A stretch of 64,000 nt of DNA from Pseudonocardia terrae (GTDB lineage Bacteria > Actinomycetota > Actinomycetes > Mycobacteriales > Pseudonocardiaceae): positions 1-64,000 of the forward strand of contig NZ_JAJTTE010000021.1 of the NCBI RefSeq assembly GCF_021343995.1, given 5' to 3'. Positions within the stretch are counted from its first letter, which is position 1; each line of letters begins with the position of its first letter. The notes below the pieces were generated by a model. It ran no database searches, was not told the DNA's origin, and saw only the letters and a program-made list of their open reading frames with translations. Below are positions 8,349 through 17,366 of the stretch, piece by piece. A program made the position numbers and the translations under genes.

Positions 8349-9365
8349 TCAGCCCTTGCGGGCCTCGTCGGAGGCGGTGTGCTCGGAGGCGGCGTGGTCG
8401 GAGGCGGTGTGCTCGGAGGCGGTGTGCTCGGAGGCGGCGCGCTTGCGCCGCTTGCCCTCGTGCATCGCCTGGACCCGGGCGACGGGGATCGCGTGCCCCT
8501 CCTCGAGGAGGTCGGCCGGGAGCTCCTGCGGAGCGGGCAGCGCCTCGGTCCAGGAGGGCCGGTCCGCCAGCAGGTCCGGCGCGGTGCGGAGGGTGAAGTC
8601 GGTGGGGGAGACCTCGTCGAGCTCGTCCCAGCGGAGCGGGAACGACACCGGCAGGCCGGGCCGGACGCGCGGGCTGTAGGCGGCGACCACGGTCGCGCCG
8701 CCCGCGCGGGTGGAGTCGACGAACACCTTGCCCTCGCGCTCCTCGCGCAGGAACGCAGTGGTCGCGATGCCGGGGTCGAGCCGCTCGGTCCGCGCGGCCA
8801 GCGCGCGGGTGGCGGCCGCAGCGTCGTCGAACGGGGTGGGGGCCAGCGGGACGACGACGTGGACGCCCTTGGAGCCGCTCGTCTTCACGGCGCCGGTCAG
8901 CCCGGACCCGGCGAGCGCCTCGCGCACCAGGTGGGCCACGGCGACGACGGCGGGAAAGCCCGCTCCCTCGGGCGGATCCAGGTCCAGCACCAGCTGGGAG
9001 GCCCGGTCCGCGCCCACGGTGAACAGGGCCGGGTGGTACTCGACGGACCGCTGGTTGGCGAGCCAGAGCAGGGTGCGCCGGTCGTCGCAGAGCGCGTAAC
9101 GGACGTCGCGGCCGGTCTGCGAGCGGATGACCGTGCTGCGGACCCAGTCCGGGGTGTAGCGCGGAAGGTTCTTCTGCATGAACGGTTCCTGGCCCGGCCG
9201 CACCCGGATCACCGAGAGCGGCCGGTCGGCCAGGACGGGGACCATCCGGTCGGCGACGACGTCGAGGTAGTCGACGAGGTCCCGCTTGGTGGCGGGGTCC
9301 CCGTCGACGAGCGCGGAGTCCAGGCTCGAGAGCGCGACTCCCGCCCGTTCCTCGCCCGCCGTCAC
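8349..9365 (-). CDS. LigD-type archaeo-eukaryotic primase/polymerase domain protein
   Basis: Stand-alone homologue (338 residues) of the polymerase domain of LigD, which fills gaps and adds ribonucleotides during Ku-dependent end joining. The metal-binding pair is in LVLDLDPPEG, the nucleotide loop is SGSKGVHVVVPL and the third acidic residue lies in VFVDSTRAGG. No ligase or nuclease domain is fused and no ku gene is in the window. The C-terminal tail is a degenerate pentapeptide repeat (ASEHT five times). GTG 9365 has AAGGGG six bases upstream. Confidence 0.9.
   Translation of the reverse strand: MTAGEERAGVALSSLDSALVDGDPATKRDLVDYLDVVADRMVPVLADRPLSVIRVRPGQEPFMQKNLPRYTPDWVRSTVIRSQTGRDVRYALCDDRRTLLWLANQRSVEYHPALFTVGADRASQLVLDLDPPEGAGFPAVVAVAHLVREALAGSGLTGAVKTSGSKGVHVVVPLAPTPFDDAAAATRALAARTERLDPGIATTAFLREEREGKVFVDSTRAGGATVVAAYSPRVRPGLPVSFPLRWDELDEVSPTDFTLRTAPDLLADRPSWTEALPAPQELPADLLEEGHAIPVARVQAMHEGKRRKRAASEHTASEHTASDHAASEHTASDEARKG
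8368..8442 (-). repeat. Five 15-bp tandem repeats inside the polymerase gene
   Basis: Five contiguous units beginning TCGGAGGCGG on the plus strand encode the (A/S)SEH(T/A)-like tail of the LigD-type polymerase. Units differ by one to three bases. Copy number would be expected to vary between strains. Confidence 0.85.
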
Positions 9366-9433
9366 GCCGGCCCCTTCATGAGCACCTCGTCAACAGGGTC
9401 ATGCAGGCATCATGGCCCGGCGCGGCGCCGGGG

Positions 9434-10009
9434 TCACGCGGTCGCGCCCTCCGGGTGGACGGAGTGCTCGCCCTCCGCGAACTCCTCGACGATCTTCGCG
9501 CAGAAGGCCTCGAGGTCGCCGGGGTTGCGGCTGCTGACGAGACCCTGGTCGGTGACGACCTCCTCGTCGACGGGGTTGCCGCCCGCGTTGCGGATGTCGG
9601 TCCGCAGGCTGGGGAACGACGTCAGCGTGCGGCCCTTCACCAGGTCCGCCTCGACCAGCGTCCACGGGCCGTGGCAGATCACGCCCACCGGCTTGCCGGC
9701 GGCGAACACGTCCTTGACGAACTTCAGCACGTCCTGGTCCATGCGCAGGCGATCGGCGTTGACGGTGCCGCCCGGCATGATGAGCGCGTCGTAGTCCGAT
9801 GCCGAGACCTGCGACGCCACCTTGTCCACCGGGTAGACCCCGCTCGGCGAGATGTCCGAGTTCATGGCCTGGATGGCGTCCGTGGAGATCGACACGATCT
9901 CGGTGGTGGCCCCGGCGTCCTCGACCGCCTTGCGCGGCTCGGTCAGCTCGACCTCCTCGACGCCGTCGGTCGCGAGGATCGCGACGCGCTTGCCGTCCAG
10001 TGCACCCAT
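9434..10009 (-). CDS. DJ-1/PfpI family protein
   Basis: Class I glutamine-amidotransferase-like protein of 191 residues in the PfpI/YhbO stress group. The nucleophile elbow is GVICHGPW with Cys112; the acidic partner lies near ATDGVEEVEL. Family members act as deglycases, chaperones or peptidases in carbonyl and general stress. ATG 10009 is preceded by GGAGAG. A SigB/F-type promoter sits about 50 bases upstream, which fits a stress role. Confidence 0.9.
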   Translation of the reverse strand: MGALDGKRVAILATDGVEEVELTEPRKAVEDAGATTEIVSISTDAIQAMNSDISPSGVYPVDKVASQVSASDYDALIMPGGTVNADRLRMDQDVLKFVKDVFAAGKPVGVICHGPWTLVEADLVKGRTLTSFPSLRTDIRNAGGNPVDEEVVTDQGLVSSRNPGDLEAFCAKIVEEFAEGEHSVHPEGATA

Positions 10010-10059
10010 CGTGGCTCTCCTCTCCGGACCGCGGTGCGTCCGCGGCCTCGTGACCGGCG

Positions 10060-10084
10060 ATACCCGGTCACACGGTGCGCAACC
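10060..10084 (-). promoter_or_regulatory. SigB/SigF-type promoter of the DJ-1/PfpI gene
   Basis: On the minus strand GGTT (10084-10081), 15 bases, then GGGTAT (10065-10060). This matches the general-stress sigma consensus GNNT-N14/16-GGGTAY. Confidence 0.7.
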
Positions 10085-10179
10085 CGCCCGTGATGTGTCA
10101 TGGTGCGGGCGACGCACGTTGAGCAGGCAGCGGCGCAGCCGCCCGCGCCGGCCGCGGGACCACCGACGAAGGGGTCGAC

Positions 10180-10563
10180 GTGCGTACCTCCACCGAGCCC
10201 GTGATGGCACTGCTGCGGGTGAAGGCACCGGCAGACGTGGATCCGCACGTCCTGGAGGCCGCGCTCACGCGCGCGATCTGCACGGACCCCGACCGCCCGC
10301 TCACCGCCGAACTGGAGTGGGTCCCGGCGTGGCGGCCCGCCGCACGGACCGCGAAACGGCGGTTCGTGTACGTCGCGGTGCTACGCGGGCCTCGCCGGTC
10401 CGAGGCGGAGGACCTGACCGCGGCCGCGGAACGGTCGGCGAAGCGGGCGCTGAAGCGCATGTACGGCAAGGCCGCCGGTGCGAAGGCGCGACCGGCGGAG
10501 GACCCGGAGCTCGAGCCCTTCTGGTGCGCCTTCCGCGGCACCCCGCACAAGGTAAACGCCTGA
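10180..10563 (+). CDS. Hypothetical protein, 127 residues
   Basis: GTG start with GAAGGGG upstream gives a soluble, very basic protein with no membrane segment. Residues 20-75 look like an alpha/beta unit (LLRVKAPADVD, then RRFVYVAVLRGPRR); the C-terminal half is Lys/Arg-rich (KRALKRMYGKAAGAK) and could bind nucleic acid. Divergent from the DJ-1 gene, sharing a short intergenic region. I do not recognise a family. Confidence 0.65.
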   Translation: MRTSTEPVMALLRVKAPADVDPHVLEAALTRAICTDPDRPLTAELEWVPAWRPAARTAKRRFVYVAVLRGPRRSEAEDLTAAAERSAKRALKRMYGKAAGAKARPAEDPELEPFWCAFRGTPHKVNA

Positions 10564-11051
10564 CAGTAGTCACCGCCCGACGGGTCACTGCATTGGTGAA
10601 AGCGGTGGCGAAGGGGCGCGAACTTGACGATTTCCGCAGGTCACGGGCTCGACCGCCGCGGCGCCAGTGGCCGCAGTGCGCGCCCAAGCCTGTTGTATGC
10701 GGATGGGCTCCGCGCCGGCGACGCCGTCTATCCGGCGGGAGAGTGAGCCGCCCGTGAGCGCGAGGCCCTCGACGCGCGCCCGCCCTGCCGGGATTCCTGC
10801 ACCTGCACCCGGCCGATCCAGTGGCTCAGGTGATCGCCGCCGAGCTCGCCGCCCGGCACGGAGGCGGCCAGTGCCGCCACGGTGTTCGACCGGGCTGCCG
10901 CCGCGAGCGCGCCCAGCGGTGCGCCGAACAGGACGCCAGGACAGCGACACAGGGACAGCTGCGCGGCGACGGGCCGCCTGACCGCCCTCAATTGACCCCC
11001 TGCTCCGGCTGCACCGACGAACTCACCGAAGGCACGCTCGGCTGCTCTTGA
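10564..11051. other. Intergenic region without a convincing gene
   Basis: Short open frames on both strands lack start signals and family similarity. The base composition becomes AT-richer towards 11040, marking the left border of the next two-gene segment. No terminal repeats or integrase are visible here. Confidence 0.4.
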
Positions 11052-12167
11052 CTACGTAATTCTGGGCGTCTTGAAGACCGGTGCCGTCGTCTTGATCAAA
11101 CGACCCAGCTCTGCCAGCTCCGCGGTCCGCGCCATCGCTTCCTCGGCACCACCGGCAAGTCCGGTCATATTCATCAGGATCGGATGTTCGAGTCCCGCTT
11201 CTGCGTACCCGCGCAGGCGCTCTGAAACCTCCGTGGGAGAACCGAGGAACACATATTCCTCTAGTAGCTCGAACGGAATTTGCGGAGCGAATTCACGAAG
11301 CTTCCGCGGGTCGAGCTTGTGCGGAATGATGTCAATATATGCGCGGTTGCTCCCGCCGGAAGGGTTCTCCAGCCCGTACTTCTCCCATGCTGGCGCGGGC
11401 GCCATCCATAGGGCGAAGAGCTTGGCCATCGGCTGGGCCTCGAACATTCCCCGGATTCGATCGCGGCTCTCGCCGAGGACGAGGAAGACGAACAGCCCGG
11501 ACTCTGGTTCCGAACGCCCGGCCTTCCGCGCGTGCTCCGCGACGGTCGCCTTCAGTTCCCTGTACTCCTCTGGAGTCGAGGCGTCCACCGGGAGCCACCC
11601 GTCGGCATATTCGCCGGTCAGGCGCAACATTCGAGGCCGATGGGCGGCCACCCATATTCGCGGTGATCCAGCTTCGGACTTCAACGGCAGGCCCAAACGT
11701 CCGACGTTATCTGGCATGTGGCCGACGTCTAGCAGATGCCGCAGGGTTGCCAGGAAGTTTTCGGTGCGACCTACGGGGTGATCGAAGGGATAACCGAACG
11801 GCACGAGATTCTCGGCTTCGCCAGATCCGACGCCAAGGTTGAAGCCGCCCTTACATAGGTGCTGAAGACTGAGGGCTGCCCGAGCGATGTCGGGTGCTGC
11901 CCGGCGGATGCTGTCTGTAACGGCAACCCCTAGGGGAAGCTCGGTCCGACGCCCGAGCCAGGAACACGCACAGAAAGGATCAAAGATGCCGTCGGGATCC
12001 GGAGCCATCTCGGCGAAACCTATATCTCGATATAGATCCGGATGGAAGACGCCCAGCATGTGATCGAACACCCAGAGGGAGTCCGCGTCGATGGCATGGG
12101 CACCGTCCAATATCATGTCCATGACGGCCGACGGGTAGAACGGTGACGCGACGACTCCGAGTCTCAT
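11052..12167 (-). CDS. LLM-class (luciferase-like) flavin- or F420-dependent oxidoreductase
   Basis: TIM-barrel luciferase-like oxidoreductase of 371 residues. Family features are the N-terminal strand MRLGVVASPF, GFNLGVGSGEAENLVPFGYPF and the RIWVAAHRP strand. Such enzymes use FMNH2 or F420 for oxidation or reduction of small organics; the co-substrate cannot be decided by eye. ATG 12167 follows AGGAAAGG. Codons here are clearly less GC-biased than in neighbouring genes. It is divergent from a BBE-like FAD oxidase and the two may form one oxidative pathway. Confidence 0.85.
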   Translation of the reverse strand: MRLGVVASPFYPSAVMDMILDGAHAIDADSLWVFDHMLGVFHPDLYRDIGFAEMAPDPDGIFDPFCACSWLGRRTELPLGVAVTDSIRRAAPDIARAALSLQHLCKGGFNLGVGSGEAENLVPFGYPFDHPVGRTENFLATLRHLLDVGHMPDNVGRLGLPLKSEAGSPRIWVAAHRPRMLRLTGEYADGWLPVDASTPEEYRELKATVAEHARKAGRSEPESGLFVFLVLGESRDRIRGMFEAQPMAKLFALWMAPAPAWEKYGLENPSGGSNRAYIDIIPHKLDPRKLREFAPQIPFELLEEYVFLGSPTEVSERLRGYAEAGLEHPILMNMTGLAGGAEEAMARTAELAELGRLIKTTAPVFKTPRIT

Positions 12168-12703
12168 TGACCTTTCCTCTCTACTCCTCGGTCGTCCGGC
12201 CACATAGTCCGGCGCCCCTGACCCGGCGACTTGAGGCCGGAGATCAGAGCGCGGTGGTGGCCTTCGGGCGGTAGGCGGCTCGAGCCGCGGTCCTTGGGCC
12301 CGAGCACGATCCGGGCGGCGGTGGTTCGGTCGCTGGCCTTCGTCACGTCCGGATCGGATCCAGGTCTTCGTGGTGTAGCAGCAGGAGGGCGCGCACTTCG
12401 CCATCCGATCTTCTTGTCCTTTCCAACCGCTCAGGTTGTCCCTTCCGCTGTCCGCCGTCGCTGCGTAGAAGTACGTACGTCACTGTGCCTCGGCACTGCG
12501 CGGATCCCACCGGCCGAGACCTGATCGGCTCGAAGACGTGTGGTCAAGCCTGGGCGAGGACAGCCATCTTCACGGGAAAGGTCCAGGCGCGAAGCGCCGC
12601 GCGCACGCCCAATCGAGCCCTACTTGCCGTGATCTCGGAATGAGGAGGATATTTCGGCGCGCGCCACCGCTCGCGTGGCCTGAACTGAAGGAGGGGGCAA
12701 TCA
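12168..12703. promoter_or_regulatory. Divergent promoter region of the acquired gene pair
   Basis: 536 bases between the LLM oxidoreductase and the FAD oxidase, both reading outward. No convincing gene. It contains a 16-bp TGCGTA-N4-TACGTA site at 12462 and the strong Shine-Dalgarno GAAGGAGGGGG of the FAD oxidase. Clear -35/-10 boxes were not resolved. Confidence 0.5.
12462..12477 (+). promoter_or_regulatory. TGCGTA-GAAG-TACGTA site, copy 1
   Basis: Pseudo-palindromic 16-mer lying in the divergent region. Near-identical sites occur at 53511 and 55646, each upstream of a gene, suggesting a shared regulator. Confidence 0.45.
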
Positions 12704-14110
12704 ATGGACCATGAGAGGCAGTCCACGGCATCCTTCGACTCGGCAGCCGATCTCTTGAAATCGGATCTTCGCGGTGATCTCGTTCGGATCAGGGACGCGG
12801 ACTACGAGGACGCCCGGCGGATCTACAACGCGATGATCGACCGCCGACCGGAGGTCATCGTTCGTTGCGCCGGCGTCGGTGATGTCATTGACGCGATCAA
12901 ATTCGGTCGAGCACACGGTCTGCCGATCTCCGTCCGCGGAGGCGGGCATAATGTTACCGGTAATGCCCTGGCGGATCGCGGCTTGACGATTGATCTGTCC
13001 TTGATGAAGGGACTGCGAATCGATCCGCGCCTCAGGATCGTGCGGGCAGAAGCCGGGCTGACCTGGCTGGAGGTCAACCACGATCTGCAACACTTCGGGC
13101 TTGCGGCTGCCGGGGGCTTCGTGGGAACGACCGGGGTCGCGGGCCTCACCCTGGGCGGCGGACTCGGATGGCTGGTCCGAAAGCACGGCCTCGCCTGCGA
13201 CAACCTGGTCTCGGCCGACATCGTGACCGCCGACGGGCGCTTCCTGCAGGCCAGCAAGGAAGACAACCCCGACCTCTTCTGGGCCATCCGAGGTGGTGGC
13301 GGCAACTTCGGGATCGTTACCTCATTCGAGTTCGAGGTCCATCCGGCCGGTACCGTCCTCGCCGGACTGGTCATCCATCCAGCCTCTCGCGCTCGCGAGG
13401 CCATGAAGTTCTGGCGAGACTTCGAGACAACGGCGCCGCGGGAACTGACTACCGGCGCGCTGCTGTTCACAGCACCTCCCGCACCATTCGTGCCCGAAGA
13501 TGCCCAGGGGACACCGGTCGTCGGCATCGGCGGGGTCTTCACCGGCGACCTGGAGGTCGGGGAGAAGGTGCTGCGGCCACTTCGTGACTGGGGGTCGCCG
13601 GTCGCGGACATCATCGAGCCGATGCCTTACAGCGCCGCACAGACGATGGCCGACGCATTATGGCCGCACAACTTCCAGAACTACTGGAAGTCGGACTTCC
13701 TGAACGGGCTGCCTGACGACGCTATTGACACAATGGTAGCCAAGTTCTCGTCCGTTCCGTCAGTGATGACGACAGTCGTCATCGAACACAACGGAGATGG
13801 CGCGATGAACGACGTCAGGCGCGGCGATACCGCCTTCTGGCACAGGGACTCTTCTTATAACCTACTCGTCACCTCCATGTGGGAGGATCGGCGGAACGCC
13901 GAGGAGAACATCTCCTGGACCAAAGACTTCGTCGAAGCGACCGCACGGTTCGCCAGTGGCGGTGTCTACGTCAATTACCTTGGCGAGGAGGGGTCGGACA
14001 GGATCAGATCGGCTTTCGGCTCCAACTTTGATCGGCTCACTGCGGTCAAGCAGAAATACGATCCGGAGAATGTTTTCCGACTGAACCAGAACATCGAGCC
14101 CGCTGACTAG
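12704..14110 (+). CDS. FAD-dependent oxidase, berberine-bridge-enzyme-like
   Basis: PCMH-type FAD oxidase of 468 residues. The pyrophosphate loop RGGGHNVTG contains His82, the expected 8-alpha-histidyl FAD attachment site. The position of the second (cysteinyl) link in bicovalent members reads GFVGTTGVAG, with no Cys, so attachment is probably through His only. The BBE C-terminal module is present (NYLGEEG, then KYDPENVFRLNQNI). ATG 12704 has a strong Shine-Dalgarno. Lower GC than the surroundings and divergent partner suggest transfer as a unit; likely substrates are secondary metabolites or sugars. Confidence 0.9.
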   Translation: MDHERQSTASFDSAADLLKSDLRGDLVRIRDADYEDARRIYNAMIDRRPEVIVRCAGVGDVIDAIKFGRAHGLPISVRGGGHNVTGNALADRGLTIDLSLMKGLRIDPRLRIVRAEAGLTWLEVNHDLQHFGLAAAGGFVGTTGVAGLTLGGGLGWLVRKHGLACDNLVSADIVTADGRFLQASKEDNPDLFWAIRGGGGNFGIVTSFEFEVHPAGTVLAGLVIHPASRAREAMKFWRDFETTAPRELTTGALLFTAPPAPFVPEDAQGTPVVGIGGVFTGDLEVGEKVLRPLRDWGSPVADIIEPMPYSAAQTMADALWPHNFQNYWKSDFLNGLPDDAIDTMVAKFSSVPSVMTTVVIEHNGDGAMNDVRRGDTAFWHRDSSYNLLVTSMWEDRRNAEENISWTKDFVEATARFASGGVYVNYLGEEGSDRIRSAFGSNFDRLTAVKQKYDPENVFRLNQNIEPAD

Positions 14111-14749
14111 ATCACCGCTGCGAGGGCTCTCAGGGTCGGGCGGGAAATGTCGCAAGATCTGCGTGCAGGGACCCAGGGGCAGCGGCGGTCCCGGTCGCGA
14201 CGATCCCGACGGCCGTGTCGACGCCGACGCGGCGATCACCGGCCGACGACAGCACCGTTCAGTTGGCCTCCGGTCGGGGCGACACCACGCTGGCGCTAGC
14301 AACGACGGCCCGGGTGAGGAAGCCTGCCGCAGCACCGGCTGCTTGTGGCAAGGCAGGTGTGCACAAATGGCCCGGCACGTATGAGCGGGCCACACCACCA
14401 CTACGCAGGTGCCCGAAGCACAGTGGCCGCGGCAGAGTGTCGCCAGGCGATCGGCCCGTCGGCCCGGGCCGGGGCTGCGTCGTTGTCCGGGTGCAGCGAC
14501 GCCCAGTGCGCGTCCGCCTCCCGGTAGGCCGAGGTCACGGTTGTGTGATCGGCGAGCGCCACTGCGTCGTAGGTCCGTGCGGTCAGCAGCGCGGCGATCT
14601 CGTGCGCCTTTTCAGGCGTCGCTTGCGCTCGAGACCCGAGCTCGAGGCGCGGCGGACCCACACGACCAGGAACCCGTCGAGTACCCGCTCACCGAGCATC
14701 GGCCGGAACCATTGCCGGAAGCGCCGGGCGACCACGGCCCGGCCGCGGG
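14111..14749. other. Intergenic region at the right border of the AT-richer segment
   Basis: 639 bases with no recognised gene. It returns to high GC by about 14150. A minus-strand open frame at 14401-14661 and a minus-strand tail near 14590-14750 look weakly coding and may be gene debris. No inverted terminal repeats found by eye. Confidence 0.4.
14401..14661 (-). CDS. Possible hypothetical protein or gene fragment
   Basis: An 86-residue minus-strand frame. Residues 15-85 (EKAHEIAALLTARTYDAVAL, then AYREADAHWASLHPD) look like a real helical protein, but the start lacks a ribosome-binding site and no family is recognised. It may be the truncated end of a larger gene disrupted when the neighbouring segment was inserted. 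Confidence 0.25.
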   Translation of the reverse strand: MGPPRLELGSRAQATPEKAHEIAALLTARTYDAVALADHTTVTSAYREADAHWASLHPDNDAAPARADGPIAWRHSAAATVLRAPA

Positions 14750-16117
14750 TCAGGCCGCCTCCTCGGCCAGCCGGTACGGGTCGGTGCGCAGGCCGTCGCG
14801 CACCCGCCGGGGCAGCGCCCTGCGGTGCCGGACGAGCTGCGCCACGCCGAGCAGCACGTACACCCCGGAGAGCACGAGCGACACGGTGTGCACGGTCGGC
14901 GTCGGCAGCGAGATCGACGTGCCGAACTGGACCGCGAACAGCACGACGAGCGCGACGGCGCCGCGCCAGGTCAGCCCGAGCGTCACCAGGAGGCTCACCG
15001 CGAAGAAGGACTGCGTGCCGGTGAGCAGCAGCTCGACGCGCTGCTGGTCGTCGAGCGGCAGGCCGTGCAGCGACCCCGACGCGATCGCGAAGACCAGCGG
15101 GAGCGTCCCGACCAGCAGCGTCCACTGGTTGACCTTGCTGGAGAGCAGGGTGCCGAGCGAGTCGCCGGCCCGGAGCCGGCGGGCGTAGAGGCAGGCGACG
15201 ATCAGCTCGGGGGCCTCGCTCGCCAGCGGCGCCACCCACTGGACCAGCACGAACCGGTCGACGCCGAGCTGGGAGCCGGTCTCGACCAGCCCGTCGGCGA
15301 AGTGCTCTGCGCTCGCCAGGATGATCAGCGCGGCGAACGCGAAGAGCGCCCCGTAGAGCCACCGCCGGCCCGCCGTCGGGCGTCGAGCCACCCACTCCGC
15401 GCTGCCGTGCAGGTCGGGCTCCTCCGCGGGCCCCTGGGCGAGGCGGACCGCGTAGCCGACGAACACCGCGACGAGGACCAGCGTGTCGATCATGGTCAGG
15501 GTGCTGCGCAGCGGGAGCGTCAGCGAGTAGAGCGTGGCGATCCCGAGGAACACGACCTCGGCCGACAGGGTGCGCGGCAACCGGACACCGGCGCGGCCGC
15601 CCTCGCGCCCGCCGTCCGCCCGGCGGCCCTGCCGACGGGCGGCGAGGACCGCGACCAGCACCACCAGCGGCCACCCGATGCCGACCAGCACCCGGTTCGC
15701 GCCGGTCATGTTGGCCAGCGCCAGCGAGCAGGGGTTGCTGCCGCCGGGATCGGGCACGCACTCGCCCTCGGCGGAGAAGACCTCGCCCGCCCGCATCGTG
15801 AACACGAAGTCGACGGCGTACTCCGGCAGCACCGCGAGCAACGCCAGGATCGCGAGCGCGAGGCCGGCGCTCATGTCCACCTGCGCCGCCTCCCCGGCCC
15901 AGGAGAGCACGAACGCGGCGCCGACGATCGCCAGCCCGTAGACGGCGACCGCGGCGGGGGCGGGGAGCGCGGGCTGCGGCAGCCCGAGCAGGCTCGCCGC
16001 ACCCAGGTAGAGGCCGGGCAGCGCCACGACGACCGCGGCGACCAGGGGCAGCGGTGGGCGCCGCCCGGGGGAGTGGCCGGGGTCGCCGCCGCCCCCGGCG
16101 TCGTCGGAACGGGCCAC
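14750..16117 (-). CDS. Sodium/calcium (cation) exchanger family protein
   Basis: CaCA-superfamily antiporter of about 455 residues with ten or so membrane segments. Both alpha-repeat acidic motifs are present: LPEYAVDFVFT in the N-terminal half and LASEAPELIVACLYARR in the C-terminal half. It would exchange Ca2+ or another cation for Na+/H+ across the membrane. GTG 16117 lies two bases after the UspA stop; an upstream in-frame start at 16174 would overlap uspA. Operon with the universal stress protein suggests stress-linked ion homeostasis. Confidence 0.85.
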   Translation of the reverse strand: MARSDDAGGGGDPGHSPGRRPPLPLVAAVVVALPGLYLGAASLLGLPQPALPAPAAVAVYGLAIVGAAFVLSWAGEAAQVDMSAGLALAILALLAVLPEYAVDFVFTMRAGEVFSAEGECVPDPGGSNPCSLALANMTGANRVLVGIGWPLVVLVAVLAARRQGRRADGGREGGRAGVRLPRTLSAEVVFLGIATLYSLTLPLRSTLTMIDTLVLVAVFVGYAVRLAQGPAEEPDLHGSAEWVARRPTAGRRWLYGALFAFAALIILASAEHFADGLVETGSQLGVDRFVLVQWVAPLASEAPELIVACLYARRLRAGDSLGTLLSSKVNQWTLLVGTLPLVFAIASGSLHGLPLDDQQRVELLLTGTQSFFAVSLLVTLGLTWRGAVALVVLFAVQFGTSISLPTPTVHTVSLVLSGVYVLLGVAQLVRHRRALPRRVRDGLRTDPYRLAEEAA

Positions 16118-16119
16118 GG

Positions 16120-16611
16120 TCAGCGCCCGGCCACCGGGACGAGGACGACGGGGCACCGGGCGTGTTCGGTGCACCGCCGCGTCACGTCGTCGAGCCGGCC
16201 GCCGACGTGCCCCAGCACCAGCAGCCGGGCCGCCGTCGCGTGCCCGAGCAGCACCGTCGCGGGGTCGCCGCGTTCGTCCACGGTCCGGATCTCCACCCCG
16301 TCGCCGGTGTCCCCGAGGACCTCGTCCAGCCAGCCATCGCGGTCCTCGGCGAGGAGGACGACGTCGACGACGACGTTCCGCGCCCGCGCTTCGGCCACCG
16401 CCCAGCGCAGCGCGGCCCGGGACTGCGGCGACCCGTCGAGCCCGACGACGAGCGCCCCGACCGGCGTCGCCGGCGCCGGGGTCGTCAGGGTCTCCGGCGG
16501 CGCGTCGGGACGCAGGGCGTCGTGCTGGTCGCGGGGATGGAACCCGGTCTGCGGGTCGTGCTCCTCGCGGCGCCCCGGCACGCCGCCCGGGTCCGACAGG
16601 GTCGGGATCAT
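16120..16611 (-). CDS. Universal stress protein (UspA domain)
   Basis: A 163-residue protein whose residues about 50-160 form one Usp domain: VVGLDGSPQSRAALRWA at the first strand and helix, and a C-terminal LLVLGHVGGRLDDVTRR where the ATP-binding G-x2-G-x9-G-S/T motif would be; the glycines are only partly kept, so nucleotide binding is uncertain. An unusual disordered N-terminal extension of about 50 residues precedes it. ATG 16611 follows GGAGGAGAG. Confidence 0.88.
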   Translation of the reverse strand: MIPTLSDPGGVPGRREEHDPQTGFHPRDQHDALRPDAPPETLTTPAPATPVGALVVGLDGSPQSRAALRWAVAEARARNVVVDVVLLAEDRDGWLDEVLGDTGDGVEIRTVDERGDPATVLLGHATAARLLVLGHVGGRLDDVTRRCTEHARCPVVLVPVAGR

Positions 16612-16710
16612 CGCGCTCTCCTCCGGGCCGATCGTGCGCGGCGGTCGATCCGGCCCGGTCGTCGGGGCCGGCTCGACCCGGTCGGGTGGGGTCGGACCAG
16701 GTGGGCCCGG

Positions 16711-16902
16711 TCAGTCGGACGGCTCGGTGCCGGGCCCGTCCTCGGCGTCGGCACCCGGCTCGACGTCCTGGCGGTGGGCCGGGCGCGGGTCGCTGTCCTC
16801 GTCGCGGGACTGGTCCACGCGGTGCCCGACCACCTCCTCCTCGAGCCGGTCGACCGTCTCCTCGGTGCGGGTGGGGTCGGTGTGGTCGGCGGGGTCGGTC
16901 AT
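16711..16902 (-). CDS. Small acidic hypothetical protein
   Basis: A 63-residue, highly acidic and probably disordered protein (EETVDRLEEEVVGHRVDQ in the middle). Its ATG overlaps the stop of the DUF5313 gene by four bases (ATGA), which argues for a real, translationally coupled gene. No family recognised; it presumably shares the stress promoter of the operon. Confidence 0.6.
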   Translation of the reverse strand: MTDPADHTDPTRTEETVDRLEEEVVGHRVDQSRDEDSDPRPAHRQDVEPGADAEDGPGTEPSD

Positions 16903-17324
16903 CGGGAGCCTCCGGTCGTCGAGGTGGGGGTGCGCGGCGGGCCCGTCGGCCCGCCGGGACAGGAGCCCGGCCCGCGTCGGCCGCGGCGGCGCTCGCGACG
17001 GGTCACGGCCGCGGTGCCCTCCGGGTACCCGGCCTTGATCGCCCGGTGCTCCGCGGCGGCCTCGACGAAGGCCACCGAGTAGAGGAGGCCGATGACCGCG
17101 CCCATCACCACCGCGGTCGCCCGGATCCCCGGGGAGCCCGGGACGAGCAGGTAGAGGGCGACGCCGAAGGGGGCGATCTGCACGACGGCGCGGACCAGGT
17201 GCCGGAGCACCCAGGTGGGGGCGGTGACGTCGTGCAGCACCCACGTCCGGTGCCGGGCGGGGAGCCCGGCGCCGAACGCATAGGCCAGCCAGCGCAGGGG
17301 GCCGGGGCGCACGATCTGGGTCAT
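16899..17324 (-). CDS. DUF5313 family membrane protein
   Basis: A 141-residue protein of the mycobacterial/actinobacterial DUF5313 family: RPGPLRWLAYAFGAGLPARH followed by WVLHDVTAPTWVLRHLVRA, two hydrophobic helices (about 50-65 and 70-90) and a basic tail. Function unknown. A SigB/F-type promoter ends only eight bases before the ATG, so the mRNA is predicted to be leaderless or nearly so; no Shine-Dalgarno is visible. Confidence 0.82.
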   Translation of the reverse strand: MTQIVRPGPLRWLAYAFGAGLPARHRTWVLHDVTAPTWVLRHLVRAVVQIAPFGVALYLLVPGSPGIRATAVVMGAVIGLLYSVAFVEAAAEHRAIKAGYPEGTAAVTRRERRRGRRGPGSCPGGPTGPPRTPTSTTGGSR

Positions 17325-17332
17325 CTCACGGG

Positions 17333-17357
17333 GTACCCGGTGCGCGTGCGCCGAACC
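17333..17357 (-). promoter_or_regulatory. SigB/SigF-type promoter of the DUF5313 operon
   Basis: Minus strand GGTT (17357-17354), 15 bases, GGGTAC (17338-17333). The -10 lies eight bases from the ATG, predicting a leaderless transcript. Confidence 0.75.
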
Positions 17358-17366
17358 GTGCCGGGC

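Noticed and set aside
9371..9433. Repeated CATGATG/TCATG pieces between the polymerase and DJ-1 genes
   Set aside because: Too short and imperfect to support a site.
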